Source of the DNA: Faecalibacterium sp. I3-3-33
GTDB lineage: Bacteria > Bacillota > Clostridia > Oscillospirales > Ruminococcaceae
NCBI RefSeq assembly: GCF_023347295.1
Contig: NZ_CP094469.1
Location: 2,728,001-2,792,000 of the forward strand
Reading direction: 5' to 3'
DNA length: 64,000 bases
Positions 1-11,757 of the stretch are shown here, one piece after another. Made by a program: the position numbers and the translations under genes. Positions within the stretch are counted from its first letter, which is position 1, and every line of letters begins with the position of its first letter. The notes beneath the pieces are model-generated. The model was given only the letters and a program-made list of their open reading frames with translations, ran no database searches and was not told the origin of the DNA.

Positions 1-429
1 GACCGCTGGGTGTCCCCCATCAACATCCTGTTCTTCGTGCTGTCCGGCGCAGAGCTGGATCTGACCATCCTCACCAACCCCATGGTGCTGCTCATCGGCG
101 TGGTGTACATTGTGGCGCGCTCTGCCGGTAAGATCAGCGGTTCTTACCTGAGCTGCCGCGCCACTGGCTGCAGCCCCGCCATCCAGAAGTATCTGGGCAT
201 CACCCTGTTGCCGCAGGCCGGCGTGGCACTGGGCATGGCTGCTACCGCCGCCGAGCTGTCGGACGGCCACATGGTGCGCAACGTGGTGCTGTTCTCGGTT
301 CTGGTGTACGAGCTGGTAGGCCCCACCCTGACCAAGATCTCGCTGACCGCTGCCGGAGAGATCCGCCCCGAGGGACGCACCAGCGCCCGCGTGGAGAACC
401 AGCCCGAAGCCCCTGTGGAGCTGAGCTGA
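1..429 (+). CDS. Cation:proton antiporter, C-terminal part (partial)
   Basis: The reading frame is open from base 1, so the gene begins before the window; the GTG at 10 is internal. The visible 142 residues are mostly membrane segments, with the phrase PINILFFVLSGAELDL followed by further hydrophobic helices. This resembles the end of the Na+/H+ exchanger (CPA, Kef/NhaP-like) membrane domain, which swaps protons for Na+ or K+ across the cytoplasmic membrane. No TrkA-N or other cytoplasmic regulatory domain follows; the protein ends in a short hydrophilic tail rich in Arg, Glu and Pro. Subfamily cannot be fixed from the fragment. Confidence 0.8.
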   Translation, partial: DRWVSPINILFFVLSGAELDLTILTNPMVLLIGVVYIVARSAGKISGSYLSCRATGCSPAIQKYLGITLLPQAGVALGMAATAAELSDGHMVRNVVLFSVLVYELVGPTLTKISLTAAGEIRPEGRTSARVENQPEAPVELS

Positions 430-545
430 GACGGTTTGAAATGCGCTCCGCGTTGCTCTGCGCATAGTCAGCGGAAGAATTATTTATAATTTGTAAATCG
501 GGAAAATCTGCGGATTTTCCCGATTTACTTTTTCACGGATGGGGG
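430..545 (+). repeat. Stop-codon-proximal repeat with terminator, copy 1
   Basis: Starts one base after the antiporter stop codon. The 5' flank (GACGGTTTGAAATGCGCTCC) and central CAGCGGAAGAATTATTT recur at 29836-29952 (minus) and 54684-54899 (plus). A perfect hairpin at 495-526 with a TGCG loop is followed by CTTTTTCACGG, again shared by the other copies, while the stem sequence itself is different. It probably serves as the antiporter terminator. Confidence 0.75.
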
Positions 546-557
546 TTGGAACGAACT

Positions 558-748
558 CCCTCAGTCAAAACCTATCGGTTTTGACAGCTCCCTCTAGGAG
601 GGAGCCCTTGGCATAGCGGGAAAGTTTCCGGCTAAAGTGCAAAGCTTGCGGGCGCGCTTGCTCCCCCGAGAGGGCCGACTTCCCCCGGCCGGGGGAAGAT
701 GTCACCGCAGGTGACAAAAGGGGGAATCTGTCGCGCAGCGACTGAGGG
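558..748. mobile_element. MITE-like repeat, about 190 bp
   Basis: Bounded by the inverted ends CCCTCAGTC (558-566) and GACTGAGGG (740-748). Inside are several nested palindromes, including CTTCCCCCGGCCGGGGGAAG near 680-700 and TGTCACCGCAGGTGACA just after it. The CTTCCCCC/GGGGGAAG hairpin recurs at about 21735-21760 and, in variant form, at 41500-41527. No coding capacity is visible. A non-autonomous transposable element is the simplest reading; no target-site duplication was identified. Confidence 0.55.
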
Positions 749-1009
749 GCTTTGAATCGGCGGAGCCGGAAAAAACGGTTAAAAGATCTTCACGCCGAAC
801 AGGCGTGAATCTTCAGTTTTTTTCGGTGTAGCCCACTTCTTTGGGGTTAAAAGGGGCGAGCAGCCCCTTTTTCGTGGCTCCAGCGCGTCGAAATCGCTGG
901 CACTTTTCTGGTTCTCTTTTGGTGTCAAAAGAGAACATCCACGGGCTACCACCTCCTGCCCCACCTTTATGTGCAAAAGGTTGTTTTTTGTCGAATCCGC
1001 ACGCAATCA
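749..1009. other. Intergenic stretch, repeat-like, no gene supported
   Basis: Contains a short inverted repeat near 782-815 (AGATCTTCACGCC / GGCGTGAATCTTC) and a block at about 840-960 that can be read in several frames without ribosome sites. I see no convincing gene here. It may be a further dispersed repeat. Confidence 0.4.
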
Positions 1010-1038
1010 TTGACGAACGGTGTTATTTTTTGTATACT
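1010..1038 (+). promoter_or_regulatory. Promoter of the AbrB-type regulator
   Basis: TTGACG (1010-1015), a 17-base spacer, then TATACT (1033-1038): a near-consensus vegetative promoter, giving a leader of roughly 70 bases. Confidence 0.75.
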
Positions 1039-1116
1039 GAGCTTATCAGCACTGGCATAATTTTCCTGTTGTGTCAGTGGTTGCTAAAAAGGAATAGTGA
1101 AGGAGAATGACACATT

Positions 1117-1368
1117 ATGAAAAGCACTGGCATCGTTCGCGGCATTGACTCGCTGGGACGGATCGTTCTGCCGAAGGAGCTGCGCACTAGTATGCACCTC
1201 GACACCGACACCAAATTGGAGATCTTTGTGGATGGGGACGCCATCGTCCTGAAAAAGCACCGCCCCGCCGGCAGCTGCGATTTCTGCGGCGAGGTGGACG
1301 AGCAGGCCATCCAGTTCGGCGGCTACTGCATCTGCACCGCCTGCCGCCGCAAACTCAGCGTACTGTAA
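1117..1368 (+). CDS. AbrB-family transition-state regulator with Cys-rich tail
   Basis: 83 residues. Residues 1-50 match the swapped-hairpin DNA-binding domain of Bacillus AbrB/SpoVT closely (MKSTGIVRGIDSLGRIVLPK, then LEIFVDGDAIVLKK). AbrB proteins bind DNA as multimers and repress post-exponential genes. Residues 54-77 differ from B. subtilis AbrB and carry CDFCG and a later CICTAC, which looks like a small zinc ribbon in place of the usual multimerisation tail. AAGGAG lies 11 bases before the ATG. The gene stops 21 bases before the hydrolase, so the two may be co-transcribed from the promoter at 1010-1038. Confidence 0.88.
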   Translation: MKSTGIVRGIDSLGRIVLPKELRTSMHLDTDTKLEIFVDGDAIVLKKHRPAGSCDFCGEVDEQAIQFGGYCICTACRRKLSVL

Positions 1369-1389
1369 CGCAGAAAGGGGGCTCTTTCC

Positions 1390-2325
1390 ATGAGCCGGTT
1401 CATCGACTTTACCCTTCCCTCCACCGTGCCGGGGCGCACCCTGCACGGCTTTCGCTGCGTCCCGGAGGGTCAGGTGCGGGCGGTGCTGCAGCTGTCCCAC
1501 GGCATGGTAGAGTTCATCGACCGCTACCGCCCCTTGGCGGAGTATCTGGCTGACCGGGGCATTCTGGTCACCGGGCACGACCATCTGGGGCACGGTGCGT
1601 CCATCCGTACCAAGGAGGACTACGGCTACTTTGCCGAGCCGGACGGCAACCGCGCTGTGCTGGCCGACCTGCACGCCGTGACCGTGCTGACCAAGGAGCT
1701 GTACCCGAACCTGCCCTACTTTTTGCTGGGGCACAGCATGGGCTCCTTCTACGCCCGGCAGTATCTGTGCGAGTATGGCCGGGAGCTGAACGGTGCCATC
1801 ATCATGGGCACAGGCTTCCAGCCTAAGGCGCTGGTCAAGGTTGCCAAGACCCTTTGCCGGGTGCTGGCCACTTTCCATGGCTGGCACTACCGCAGCAGCC
1901 TTGTGGCCAACCTTTCCTTTATGGGCTACAACAAGGGGCTGGAGGGCCGCACCACCCACGACTGGCTCAACCGCGATCAGGCTGAGGTGGACAAGTATCT
2001 GGCCGAGGAGCGCTGTACCTTTACCTTTACGCTGAACGCCTATTACAGTATGTTCAGCGGCATCCTGCGCCTGCACGACCCGGCTTTTCTGGCACGGATG
2101 CCCAAGGAGCTGCCGCTGCTTTTCCTCTCCGGCGATGCCGACCCGGTGGGCGAGCAGGGCAAGGGCGTGCGCCGCGCCATCCAGAGCCTGAAGGATGCCG
2201 GCGTGCAGAACATTGAAAGCATCTTCTACCCCGGTGCCCGCCACGAGCTGCTGGTGGAAATCAACAAGCAGGAGGTTTTCGCGGACATCGCCGCATGGCT
2301 GGACAAACAGCTGGCAAAACAGTAA
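1390..2325 (+). CDS. Alpha/beta hydrolase, monoacylglycerol lipase-like
   Basis: 311 residues, usual length for the monoacylglycerol lipase / lysophospholipase (Hydrolase_4) family, which cleaves fatty acyl esters. Visible features are the oxyanion HGM at 37-39, the nucleophile elbow GHSMG with Ser116, the acid in SGDADPVG near residue 247, and the catalytic His in the GARHELL segment near residue 285. There is no signal peptide, so it is probably cytoplasmic. AAAGGGGG precedes the ATG. It follows the AbrB-type gene by 21 bases and ends before two strong terminator hairpins. Natural substrate unknown. Confidence 0.88.
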   Translation: MSRFIDFTLPSTVPGRTLHGFRCVPEGQVRAVLQLSHGMVEFIDRYRPLAEYLADRGILVTGHDHLGHGASIRTKEDYGYFAEPDGNRAVLADLHAVTVLTKELYPNLPYFLLGHSMGSFYARQYLCEYGRELNGAIIMGTGFQPKALVKVAKTLCRVLATFHGWHYRSSLVANLSFMGYNKGLEGRTTHDWLNRDQAEVDKYLAEERCTFTFTLNAYYSMFSGILRLHDPAFLARMPKELPLLFLSGDADPVGEQGKGVRRAIQSLKDAGVQNIESIFYPGARHELLVEINKQEVFADIAAWLDKQLAKQ

Positions 2326-2334
2326 AAAGAGCAA

Positions 2335-2368
2335 AGGGGCTGCCGCACAAAACGTGCGGCAGCCCTTT
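2335..2368 (+). terminator. Hairpin terminator after the lipase-like gene
   Basis: GGGGCTGCCGCAC pairs with GTGCGGCAGCCC. It belongs to a recurring CTGC(C/T)GCAC terminator type seen also at 24565, 39557 and 59655. Confidence 0.7.
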
Positions 2369-2394
2369 CGCGTGAAATAAGCATTTTTATTTGG

Positions 2395-2424
2395 CTTCCA
2401 AAACGCCTGCGGGCGTTTTGGAAG
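2395..2424. terminator. Bidirectional terminator, TGCG loop
   Basis: Perfect stem CTTCCAAAACGCC with a TGCG loop, followed by TCTTTTTT on the plus strand. It separates the lipase-like gene from the convergent two-component operon. Confidence 0.75.
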
Positions 2425-2469
2425 TCTTTTTTACAGTCAGGATAAATCAGCCATAAATCGTTTATTTTG

Positions 2470-3420
2470 TCATTGTTCTACATTTCGTTTATACCGCAGC
2501 GGGGTCTGCACCTCGGCGCGGATCTTCCCAAGATAGGTGCGGGTCTGCTCTGCGCCCTGCAAAATAGACTCCACCTGCGCTTTCTGTTCTGCGGTCAGGC
2601 CGTCATCCTCTGCCAGCAGCTCCGCGTTGCCCTCGATGATGGTCAGCGGCGTTTTCAGCTTGTGGGACAGCTGAATGATCTGCTCCCGCTGCCGCTGCTC
2701 CATGGCCCACTGCTTCTGTAAGCTGCCGGTCAGCGCATCCCCCATGGTCTGCAATGCCTGCAAAGTGCTCTCGTATTCCCGCACCTTCGCGCCGGAAAAT
2801 ACCGCGCTGTCCAGCTCCTTCCGCGCCACCGCCTGCGCGGCGGCGGTCAGCTTTTCGGTCTCCCGGGTCAGGAAGCGCCCGGTCCTGTGGGTGCTCCACA
2901 CCACCGCGCCTACCAACAGCAGAATGCCCAGAATACAGTGCACGGTCTGCATATCCGGCAGCACGCCCCGCAGCGCAGGGTCGGCGTAGGGCACGGCATA
3001 GTCAAATTGCAGCAGACAAACCGTTCCGTCCTGCAATTTCGACGTCATGTAATACTGTGTGTAGCCAAAATGCCAGCGGGTTTTCCCCTGCCAGTTCTCT
3101 ATTGCCCGCTGCAAATGCCCGGCATCCATGTTGGTAGCCAGCACCTTGCTGCTGTCCGGCGCGGCAAACAGGGCGTAGCGGCATAAAGAATCCAGCTGCG
3201 TCTCGTCAAAGGTGGCGGCGGTCATGCCCGGCAAAACGTCCTGTGCGGCTTTCTGACAGGCCTGTGCAGCTTGATTCGCGGGCAGGAACGGCCCGCCGTT
3301 CTGGATCCACAGCATCAGCGCCAGCAGCCACCCCACCGCGACCAGCAGGCAGGCCAGCGCCGTGCGCACCAGATATTGCAGCAGCACGCTGCGCAGAGAG
3401 GTCAGTCTTCGCTTTTCCAT
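2470..3420 (-). CDS. Sensor histidine kinase lacking its ATPase domain
   Basis: 316 residues from the ATG at 3420; an upstream ATG at 3438 has no ribosome site. Membrane segments lie at about 14-38 and 160-178, flanking an extracellular sensor region, followed by a HAMP-like linker and the HisKA phospho-acceptor helix with the H-box LSHKLKTPLTIIEGNAELL (His253). The second HisKA helix ends near residue 300 and the protein stops at 316. The HATPase_c domain (N, G1 and G2 boxes, about 120-150 residues) is absent, and the remaining 45 bases to the terminator cannot encode it in any frame. It overlaps the response regulator gene by 19 bases, so the two are translationally coupled. Either a decayed kinase or one needing a partner ATPase. 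Confidence 0.82.
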   Translation of the reverse strand: MEKRRLTSLRSVLLQYLVRTALACLLVAVGWLLALMLWIQNGGPFLPANQAAQACQKAAQDVLPGMTAATFDETQLDSLCRYALFAAPDSSKVLATNMDAGHLQRAIENWQGKTRWHFGYTQYYMTSKLQDGTVCLLQFDYAVPYADPALRGVLPDMQTVHCILGILLLVGAVVWSTHRTGRFLTRETEKLTAAAQAVARKELDSAVFSGAKVREYESTLQALQTMGDALTGSLQKQWAMEQRQREQIIQLSHKLKTPLTIIEGNAELLAEDDGLTAEQKAQVESILQGAEQTRTYLGKIRAEVQTPLRYKRNVEQ

Positions 3421-4082
3421 CGGTATCCCACGCCCCATACGGTATTGAGCAGCTTTTCCGGCTCCGGCACATCCGCCGCCCGCAGCTTTGCCCGGATATT
3501 TTTGATGTGCTGGGTCACGGCGGTGTCATCCGCTGTGCCGTCAATGCCAAAAACCGCTTCGTAAATTTGCTCCTTGGTAAAGGTCTGTCCGGCGTGCAGC
3601 GCCAGATACTCGCAGATGGCATACTCCGAGCGGGTCAACGGCAGCGCCTTCCCCTCCACCGACGCACTCCGGGCGGTCAGGTCAAAGGCCACGCCGCCGC
3701 GCACCATCCGGTGTGCCGGGGTGCGGCTCTGCCGCCGCAGATGTGCCGCCACCCGCGCCCGCAGCTCTGCCACCCGGAAGGGCTTGGACAAAAAGTCGTC
3801 TGCCCCGATGCCCAGCCCCTCCAACACAGCAGCCTCGTCGGTGCGGGCACTCAGAAAGAGGATGGGCGCTTCGGTCAGGCTGCGGATGCGCCGACAGACC
3901 GCAAAGCCGTCCTCCCCGGGCATCATCACGTCCAGCAGGATGCAGTCTGCCCAGCGGCAGAGCGCCTCGGTCAGATCTCTGCCCGCCTGCCGCGTCTCTA
4001 CCCGGTGTCCGTCCCGCTCCAAGGCGGTGCGGATCAGCTTGCAGAGCTCCAGATTGTCATCCACGGCCAGAATATTTGCCAC
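3402..4082 (-). CDS. OmpR/PhoB-family response regulator
   Basis: 226 residues starting at GTG (4082) with GAGGTGAT upstream, inside the end of the TraX gene. The receiver domain (1-115) has the acidic pair DD at 8-9, phospho-acceptor Asp51 in LLDVMMPGEDG and the conserved Lys in LSKPF near 102. Residues 130-225 form the winged helix DNA-binding domain, ending with GVGYRWKSED. It should pair with the adjacent kinase, but that kinase lacks its ATP-binding part, so phosphorylation may depend on another kinase or on small phosphodonors. Targets unknown. Confidence 0.93.
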   Translation of the reverse strand: MANILAVDDNLELCKLIRTALERDGHRVETRQAGRDLTEALCRWADCILLDVMMPGEDGFAVCRRIRSLTEAPILFLSARTDEAAVLEGLGIGADDFLSKPFRVAELRARVAAHLRRQSRTPAHRMVRGGVAFDLTARSASVEGKALPLTRSEYAICEYLALHAGQTFTKEQIYEAVFGIDGTADDTAVTQHIKNIRAKLRAADVPEPEKLLNTVWGVGYRWKSED

Positions 4083-4086
4083 AAGA

Positions 4087-4950
4087 TCACCTCAACACGT
4101 TATAAAGCAGGCAGGAAGCCCCGTAAAGCAGATACACATGGGCCGGGTAGAACCAGTAGAACAGCTGCTTGTGCCCGCTGCCGCGCTGCCCGTTGTACAG
4201 CAGCATCAGCACCACCGCCGCCACCCCGAACCACTCGTAGTAGTCGGTGAACATCTGCGTCCAGACAAAACCCTCCTGTCGGCAAGCCATCCCAAAGGTC
4301 AGCGCAAAATCACACAGGAAAACAGTCAGCGCCCATGCCGTCAGCTGCACTTTGCGCCGTCCACGCAGGGCATACAGCAGCACGCCGCCCAGCAAAAAGC
4401 TCCAGCCGCCGTCCGTAATGCTGCTCCACATGGGCAGCGGGCTGGTGATGACAAAGGCCACGACTGTCGAAGCAATGGACATTTCCTGCACCCCGGGGAA
4501 AAGCAGCAGAAATATCACTACCACATACGGCCAGCATAAAACGGCGGCAATGGCAGCAATGCCCTTTGCCAGCTTCTTCTCCCGCAGCCAGTCGATGCCC
4601 TGCCAGACGATGCACAGCAGCATCAGATCCTGAAAAATAGCGTTCAGCGGGTAGAAGCCATCCCCGCGCCGGAATGCTTTGGCGTAGATCATAAAGAATT
4701 CCAGCGCTGCCATGGCTGCACCGATAGCCCAGATGCGGATAAAATACCGCTTGCGGTCATGGGTGTGGGCAAAGCCCTCCACCGTGCAGAACAAAAACAG
4801 CGGCGCACTGAGCCGCCCCAGCATACTGAACACCGTCGGGATGCAGCCGGTGAACTCGAAGAAATAATGAATGTGGTCCAGTACCATCAGCACCAGTGCA
4901 ATGGTCTTGAGCTGGGTACCGTCCAGCCCCTTTTTTGTCAATTTTTCCAT
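4087..4950 (-). CDS. TraX-family membrane protein
   Basis: 287 residues. The start is the ATG at 4950 with AAAGGAGA seven bases before it; the longer frame from 4974 has no ribosome site. Residues DGTQLKTIALVLMVLDHIHY near the N terminus and about eight hydrophobic helices match the TraX family, named from the F-plasmid pilin N-acetyltransferase. Chromosomal TraX proteins in Firmicutes are mostly of unknown function and may acylate surface molecules. The stop codon TGA lies four bases before the response-regulator start, placing it first in a TraX / regulator / kinase operon. Confidence 0.85.
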   Translation of the reverse strand: MEKLTKKGLDGTQLKTIALVLMVLDHIHYFFEFTGCIPTVFSMLGRLSAPLFLFCTVEGFAHTHDRKRYFIRIWAIGAAMAALEFFMIYAKAFRRGDGFYPLNAIFQDLMLLCIVWQGIDWLREKKLAKGIAAIAAVLCWPYVVVIFLLLFPGVQEMSIASTVVAFVITSPLPMWSSITDGGWSFLLGGVLLYALRGRRKVQLTAWALTVFLCDFALTFGMACRQEGFVWTQMFTDYYEWFGVAAVVLMLLYNGQRGSGHKQLFYWFYPAHVYLLYGASCLLYNVLR

Positions 4951-5046
4951 ACAGACTCTCCTTTCTTTGTGCATCCAGTGTAACAGGAAAATCTGTAGAA
5001 AGTATAAGGTTTTTCTTTATGATACTATTTTTTGCTCCGAAACGCA

Positions 5047-5083
5047 ACAAAAAAGCCCCGAGACTTTCATCTCAGGGCTCTTT
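5047..5083 (-). terminator. rRNA operon terminator
   Basis: On the minus strand AGAGCCCTGAGATGAAAGTC folds onto TCGGGGCT followed by TTTTTTGTTG. It lies directly behind the 5S gene. Confidence 0.8.
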
Positions 5084-5089
5084 GTTAAG

Positions 5090-5203
5090 TCGGCGACTAC
5101 CTATTTTCACAAGCCGTTTCCAGCTAACTATCTTCGGCACAAGTAAGCTTAACTTCTGTGTTCAGAATGGGAACAGGTGGAACCTTACCGTCATCGACAC
5201 CGA
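5090..5203 (-). rRNA. rrf: 5S ribosomal RNA
   Basis: On the minus strand the sequence has the conserved 5S core (CCCATTCTGAACACAGAAGT and CCGAAGATAGT). The two ends (TCGGTG... and ...GTCGCCGA) pair as helix I. About 114 bases; ends estimated from the pairing. Confidence 0.92.
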
Positions 5204-5331
5204 CCGATTTGACTGAATCAGTATAACACATTTCTGTGTTTCTGTCCAGTATTTCTTAGAAGGACGTGCCTTCAAAACTGAATAATCACTGCTAACATTT
5301 TTTCGTTGACTTAAAAGTCTCAAGCGAATTG

Positions 5332-8168
<2,837 letters not shown>

Positions 8169-8372
8169 CAAACGTTCTTTTAAGAACATTTGGTATCCTC
8201 TTGATTCTCTCTTGCCAACGAAGATTATTGTTACCCTTCCTTTTGAAATTGTAATATTTCTTAAAAAAGAACTTACTATAATCTTTGTTTCGCAGTTATT
8301 ATTCAGTTTTCAAGGTACGTCTTGGTGATGTCCCTCAAAGCCCGGTCTCCCGGAACTCTGATTTTCATCACA

Positions 8373-8449
8373 TGGTGGGCCAAAATGGACTCGAACCATC
8401 GACCTCACGATTATCAGTCGTGTGCTCTAGCCAGCTGAGCTATTGGCCC
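8373..8449 (-). tRNA. tRNA-Ile (GAT)
   Basis: On the minus strand the gene starts GGGCCAATAGCTCAGCTGG and ends with encoded CCA. Acceptor GGGCCAA pairs with TTGGCCC, and the anticodon loop CTGATAA gives GAT. It lies between 16S and 23S, the usual spacer position. Confidence 0.97.
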
Positions 8450-8452
8450 ATG

Positions 8453-8528
8453 TGGTGGAGATTAAGGGAATCGAACCCTTGACCCCCTGCTTGCAAAGCA
8501 GGTGCTCTCCCAGCTGAGCTAAACCCCC
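8453..8528 (-). tRNA. tRNA-Ala (TGC)
   Basis: On the minus strand it starts GGGGGTTTAGCTCAGCTGGG and ends with encoded CCA. The anticodon loop TTTGCAA gives TGC. It precedes tRNA-Ile in the 16S-23S spacer, three bases apart. Confidence 0.97.
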
Positions 8529-8647
8529 ACATAAGGTTTTGAGTAACCCCTTTTTCAGGGCCCTCAAAATCGAACAATATCTACTCAAACTTTAACTTGT
8601 CACCTGTTCCAATGACCGACCATCTTAGATGCTCTGCCATTGCCTGA

Positions 8648-10162
<1,515 letters not shown>

Positions 10163-10361
10163 TAAATGATATTTATCACTTAAAAGTGTTAAATCTTGTT
10201 TCGCTCAGCACGCAATCGCTTGCGTCCTGTGTGAATTACTTTTGTTTGGAATTGTTTAACGTGTTTTTCCAACACGAAAATAGGTTCCGTTACAAGTTCT
10301 TTCGATATTGTTCAATTTTCAAGGTCCTGTGCGCCTTAGCCTTGCGGCTGACGACTTGATT

Positions 10362-10390
10362 ATTTTACCACAGAAGCGGTTTTTTGTCAA
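10362..10390 (-). promoter_or_regulatory. rRNA operon promoter P2
   Basis: On the minus strand TTGACA (10390-10385), a 17-base spacer and TAAAAT (10367-10362), about 200 bases before mature 16S. Confidence 0.78.
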
Positions 10391-10546
10391 GCTTTATTTT
10401 TTAGAAGCTTTTGAAGTTTTTGAACTTGGAGCGCTTCGTACATCTCAGTGTCAACTGGTGTTTTTCAGCGTCTATTGGTTCTTTTCAAGGGCTTCCTGCT
10501 GGGACTTCAGAAGTCATTCTTTTGTCTCAGCGCTTGGCGCTCAAGT

Positions 10547-10575
10547 ATAATACCACACCCCGGGACAGTTGTCAA
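10547..10575 (-). promoter_or_regulatory. rRNA operon promoter P1
   Basis: On the minus strand TTGACA (10575-10570), a 17-base spacer and TATTAT (10552-10547). With P2 this gives the tandem promoter arrangement typical of rrn operons. The 10163-10657 interval otherwise holds leader and promoter sequence only; I see no gene in it. Confidence 0.8.
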
Positions 10576-10657
10576 CACTTTTTGACATCTTTTTTCCAAT
10601 TTCTTTGCGGAGCAGAAAACGCCTCTGTTTTTCTCCTATTATAATAGCCGCCTTTTC

Positions 10658-10686
10658 TTGACAAGGCGGCGGGCAGAACGTATTAT
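10658..10686 (+). promoter_or_regulatory. aroD promoter
   Basis: TTGACA (10658-10663), a 17-base spacer and TATTAT (10681-10686), divergent from rrn P1. The -35 lies in the loop of an 8-bp inverted repeat, GCCGCCTT ... AAGGCGGC (10648-10671), a possible operator. Confidence 0.75.
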
Positions 10687-10745
10687 GGAGTCATTCCAGT
10701 ATCCTGTATGATGTAGTTATCCTTATTATATAAAGGAGAAGTGCC

Positions 10746-11501
10746 ATGTCCTGTGTCAACATCCGCGGCTGCCGCATCGGGGAGGGCTGCCCCAAGGTCA
10801 TTCTGCCCATTGTGGAGCGCACCGAAGCTGCTATTCTGGAAAAGGCTGCGCAGTTTTCAACCTTGCCAGCCGATTGTGTGGAATGGCGGGCAGACTGGTT
10901 CGAGGGCTTTCAGTCCCCCGCTGCCATTGCCCGCTGCGTACAGAAGCTGCGGGTCGCCCTGCGGGACAAGCTTCTGCTGGTGACCTTCCGCACCAAGGCA
11001 GAGGGCGGCGAGCAGGCGCTCTCCCATCCCGAATACCTTGCCTTTCTGCGCCTGATCCTCGACACCGACTGCGCCGACCTGCTGGACATTGAATTCTTCA
11101 CCGCCGGGGCAGACCTGCCCAAACTGGTGGAGCAGGCGCACTCCGCCGGGGTGGCGGTGGTGTGCTCCAGCCACGATTTTGCCAAGACCCCGCCCCGGGC
11201 AGAGCTCGTCTCCCGCATGGTGCAGATGCAGCAGGCCGGAGCCGACCTACCCAAGCTGGCCGTAATGCCCCGGTGCCGCAGCGATGTGCTGGAGCTGCTG
11301 GCCGCTACTGCCGAAATGGCCGACCTTCACCCGGAAACGCCGGTCATCACCATGAGCATGGGGGCGCTGGGCGCGGTGAGCCGTCTGGCTGGGGAGGCCT
11401 TCGGCTCTGCCATGACCTTTGCCAACCCCGGGCAGGCAAGTGCACCGGGGCAGGTATCGCTGGACATCGTAAATGAAGTGCTGAATGCACTGCATTTGTA
11501 A
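10746..11501 (+). CDS. aroD: 3-dehydroquinate dehydratase, type I
   Basis: 251 residues, the normal type I length. It dehydrates 3-dehydroquinate to 3-dehydroshikimate in the shikimate pathway through a Schiff base. Visible are VEWRADWFEG at 45-54 (substrate-binding Glu46 and Arg48), catalytic His143 in SSHDFAKTP and Schiff-base Lys170 in LPKLAVMP, plus the C-terminal MSMG...SRLAG and PGQ loop segments. AAAGGAG sits before the ATG. No other aro genes are adjacent. Its stop is followed after 16 bases by the 5' end of a group II intron remnant. Confidence 0.96.
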   Translation: MSCVNIRGCRIGEGCPKVILPIVERTEAAILEKAAQFSTLPADCVEWRADWFEGFQSPAAIARCVQKLRVALRDKLLLVTFRTKAEGGEQALSHPEYLAFLRLILDTDCADLLDIEFFTAGADLPKLVEQAHSAGVAVVCSSHDFAKTPPRAELVSRMVQMQQAGADLPKLAVMPRCRSDVLELLAATAEMADLHPETPVITMSMGALGAVSRLAGEAFGSAMTFANPGQASAPGQVSLDIVNEVLNALHL

Positions 11502-11517
11502 CCAACAACTCGGAATT

Positions 11518-11690
11518 GTGCGCCCAGAAAAGGGCGAGTAGTCTAACAGGTGGAATGCCTGTCCGGTAAGGTCTAACCAACCGCCAGTAGCGAGTCTTGA
11601 GTGGCTGTCAGTAATGGAAGTCGCTAAGCGTGTTACTGAGAACGGAGTGAACCGTAACCGAAACGTTGTACAACCTTTACAAATTCGTCC
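11518..11690 (+). mobile_element. Group II intron remnant, 5' domain I only
   Basis: Begins with the canonical group II 5' boundary GTGCGCCC, followed by AAAAGGGCGAGTAGTC, pairs of short complementary segments such as CAGGTGGAATGCCTG, and the phrases GTAAGGTCTAACC and AGTAGCGAGTC. Later it reads GAACGGAGTGAACCGTAACC. This is the look of the start of domain I of bacterial ribozymes of the reverse-transcriptase type. No intron-encoded protein and no domain V/VI follow, so it is a dead fragment. The right edge is a guess. Confidence 0.72.
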
Positions 11691-11697
11691 ATTATCA

Positions 11698-11726
11698 TTG
11701 CTATTTTTTGATAAAAAGAGTATACT
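11698..11726 (+). promoter_or_regulatory. Promoter of the hybrid sensor kinase
   Basis: TTGCTA (11698-11703), a 17-base spacer and TATACT (11721-11726), just past the intron remnant. Confidence 0.6.
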
Positions 11727-11757
11727 TTAAAGCACTAAACACCGGGAGTATAAAATT

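Noticed and set aside
779-1010. Overlapping minus-strand frames of 65 and 75 codons
   Set aside because: No start signals, two frames of the same repeat-like DNA; treated as non-coding.
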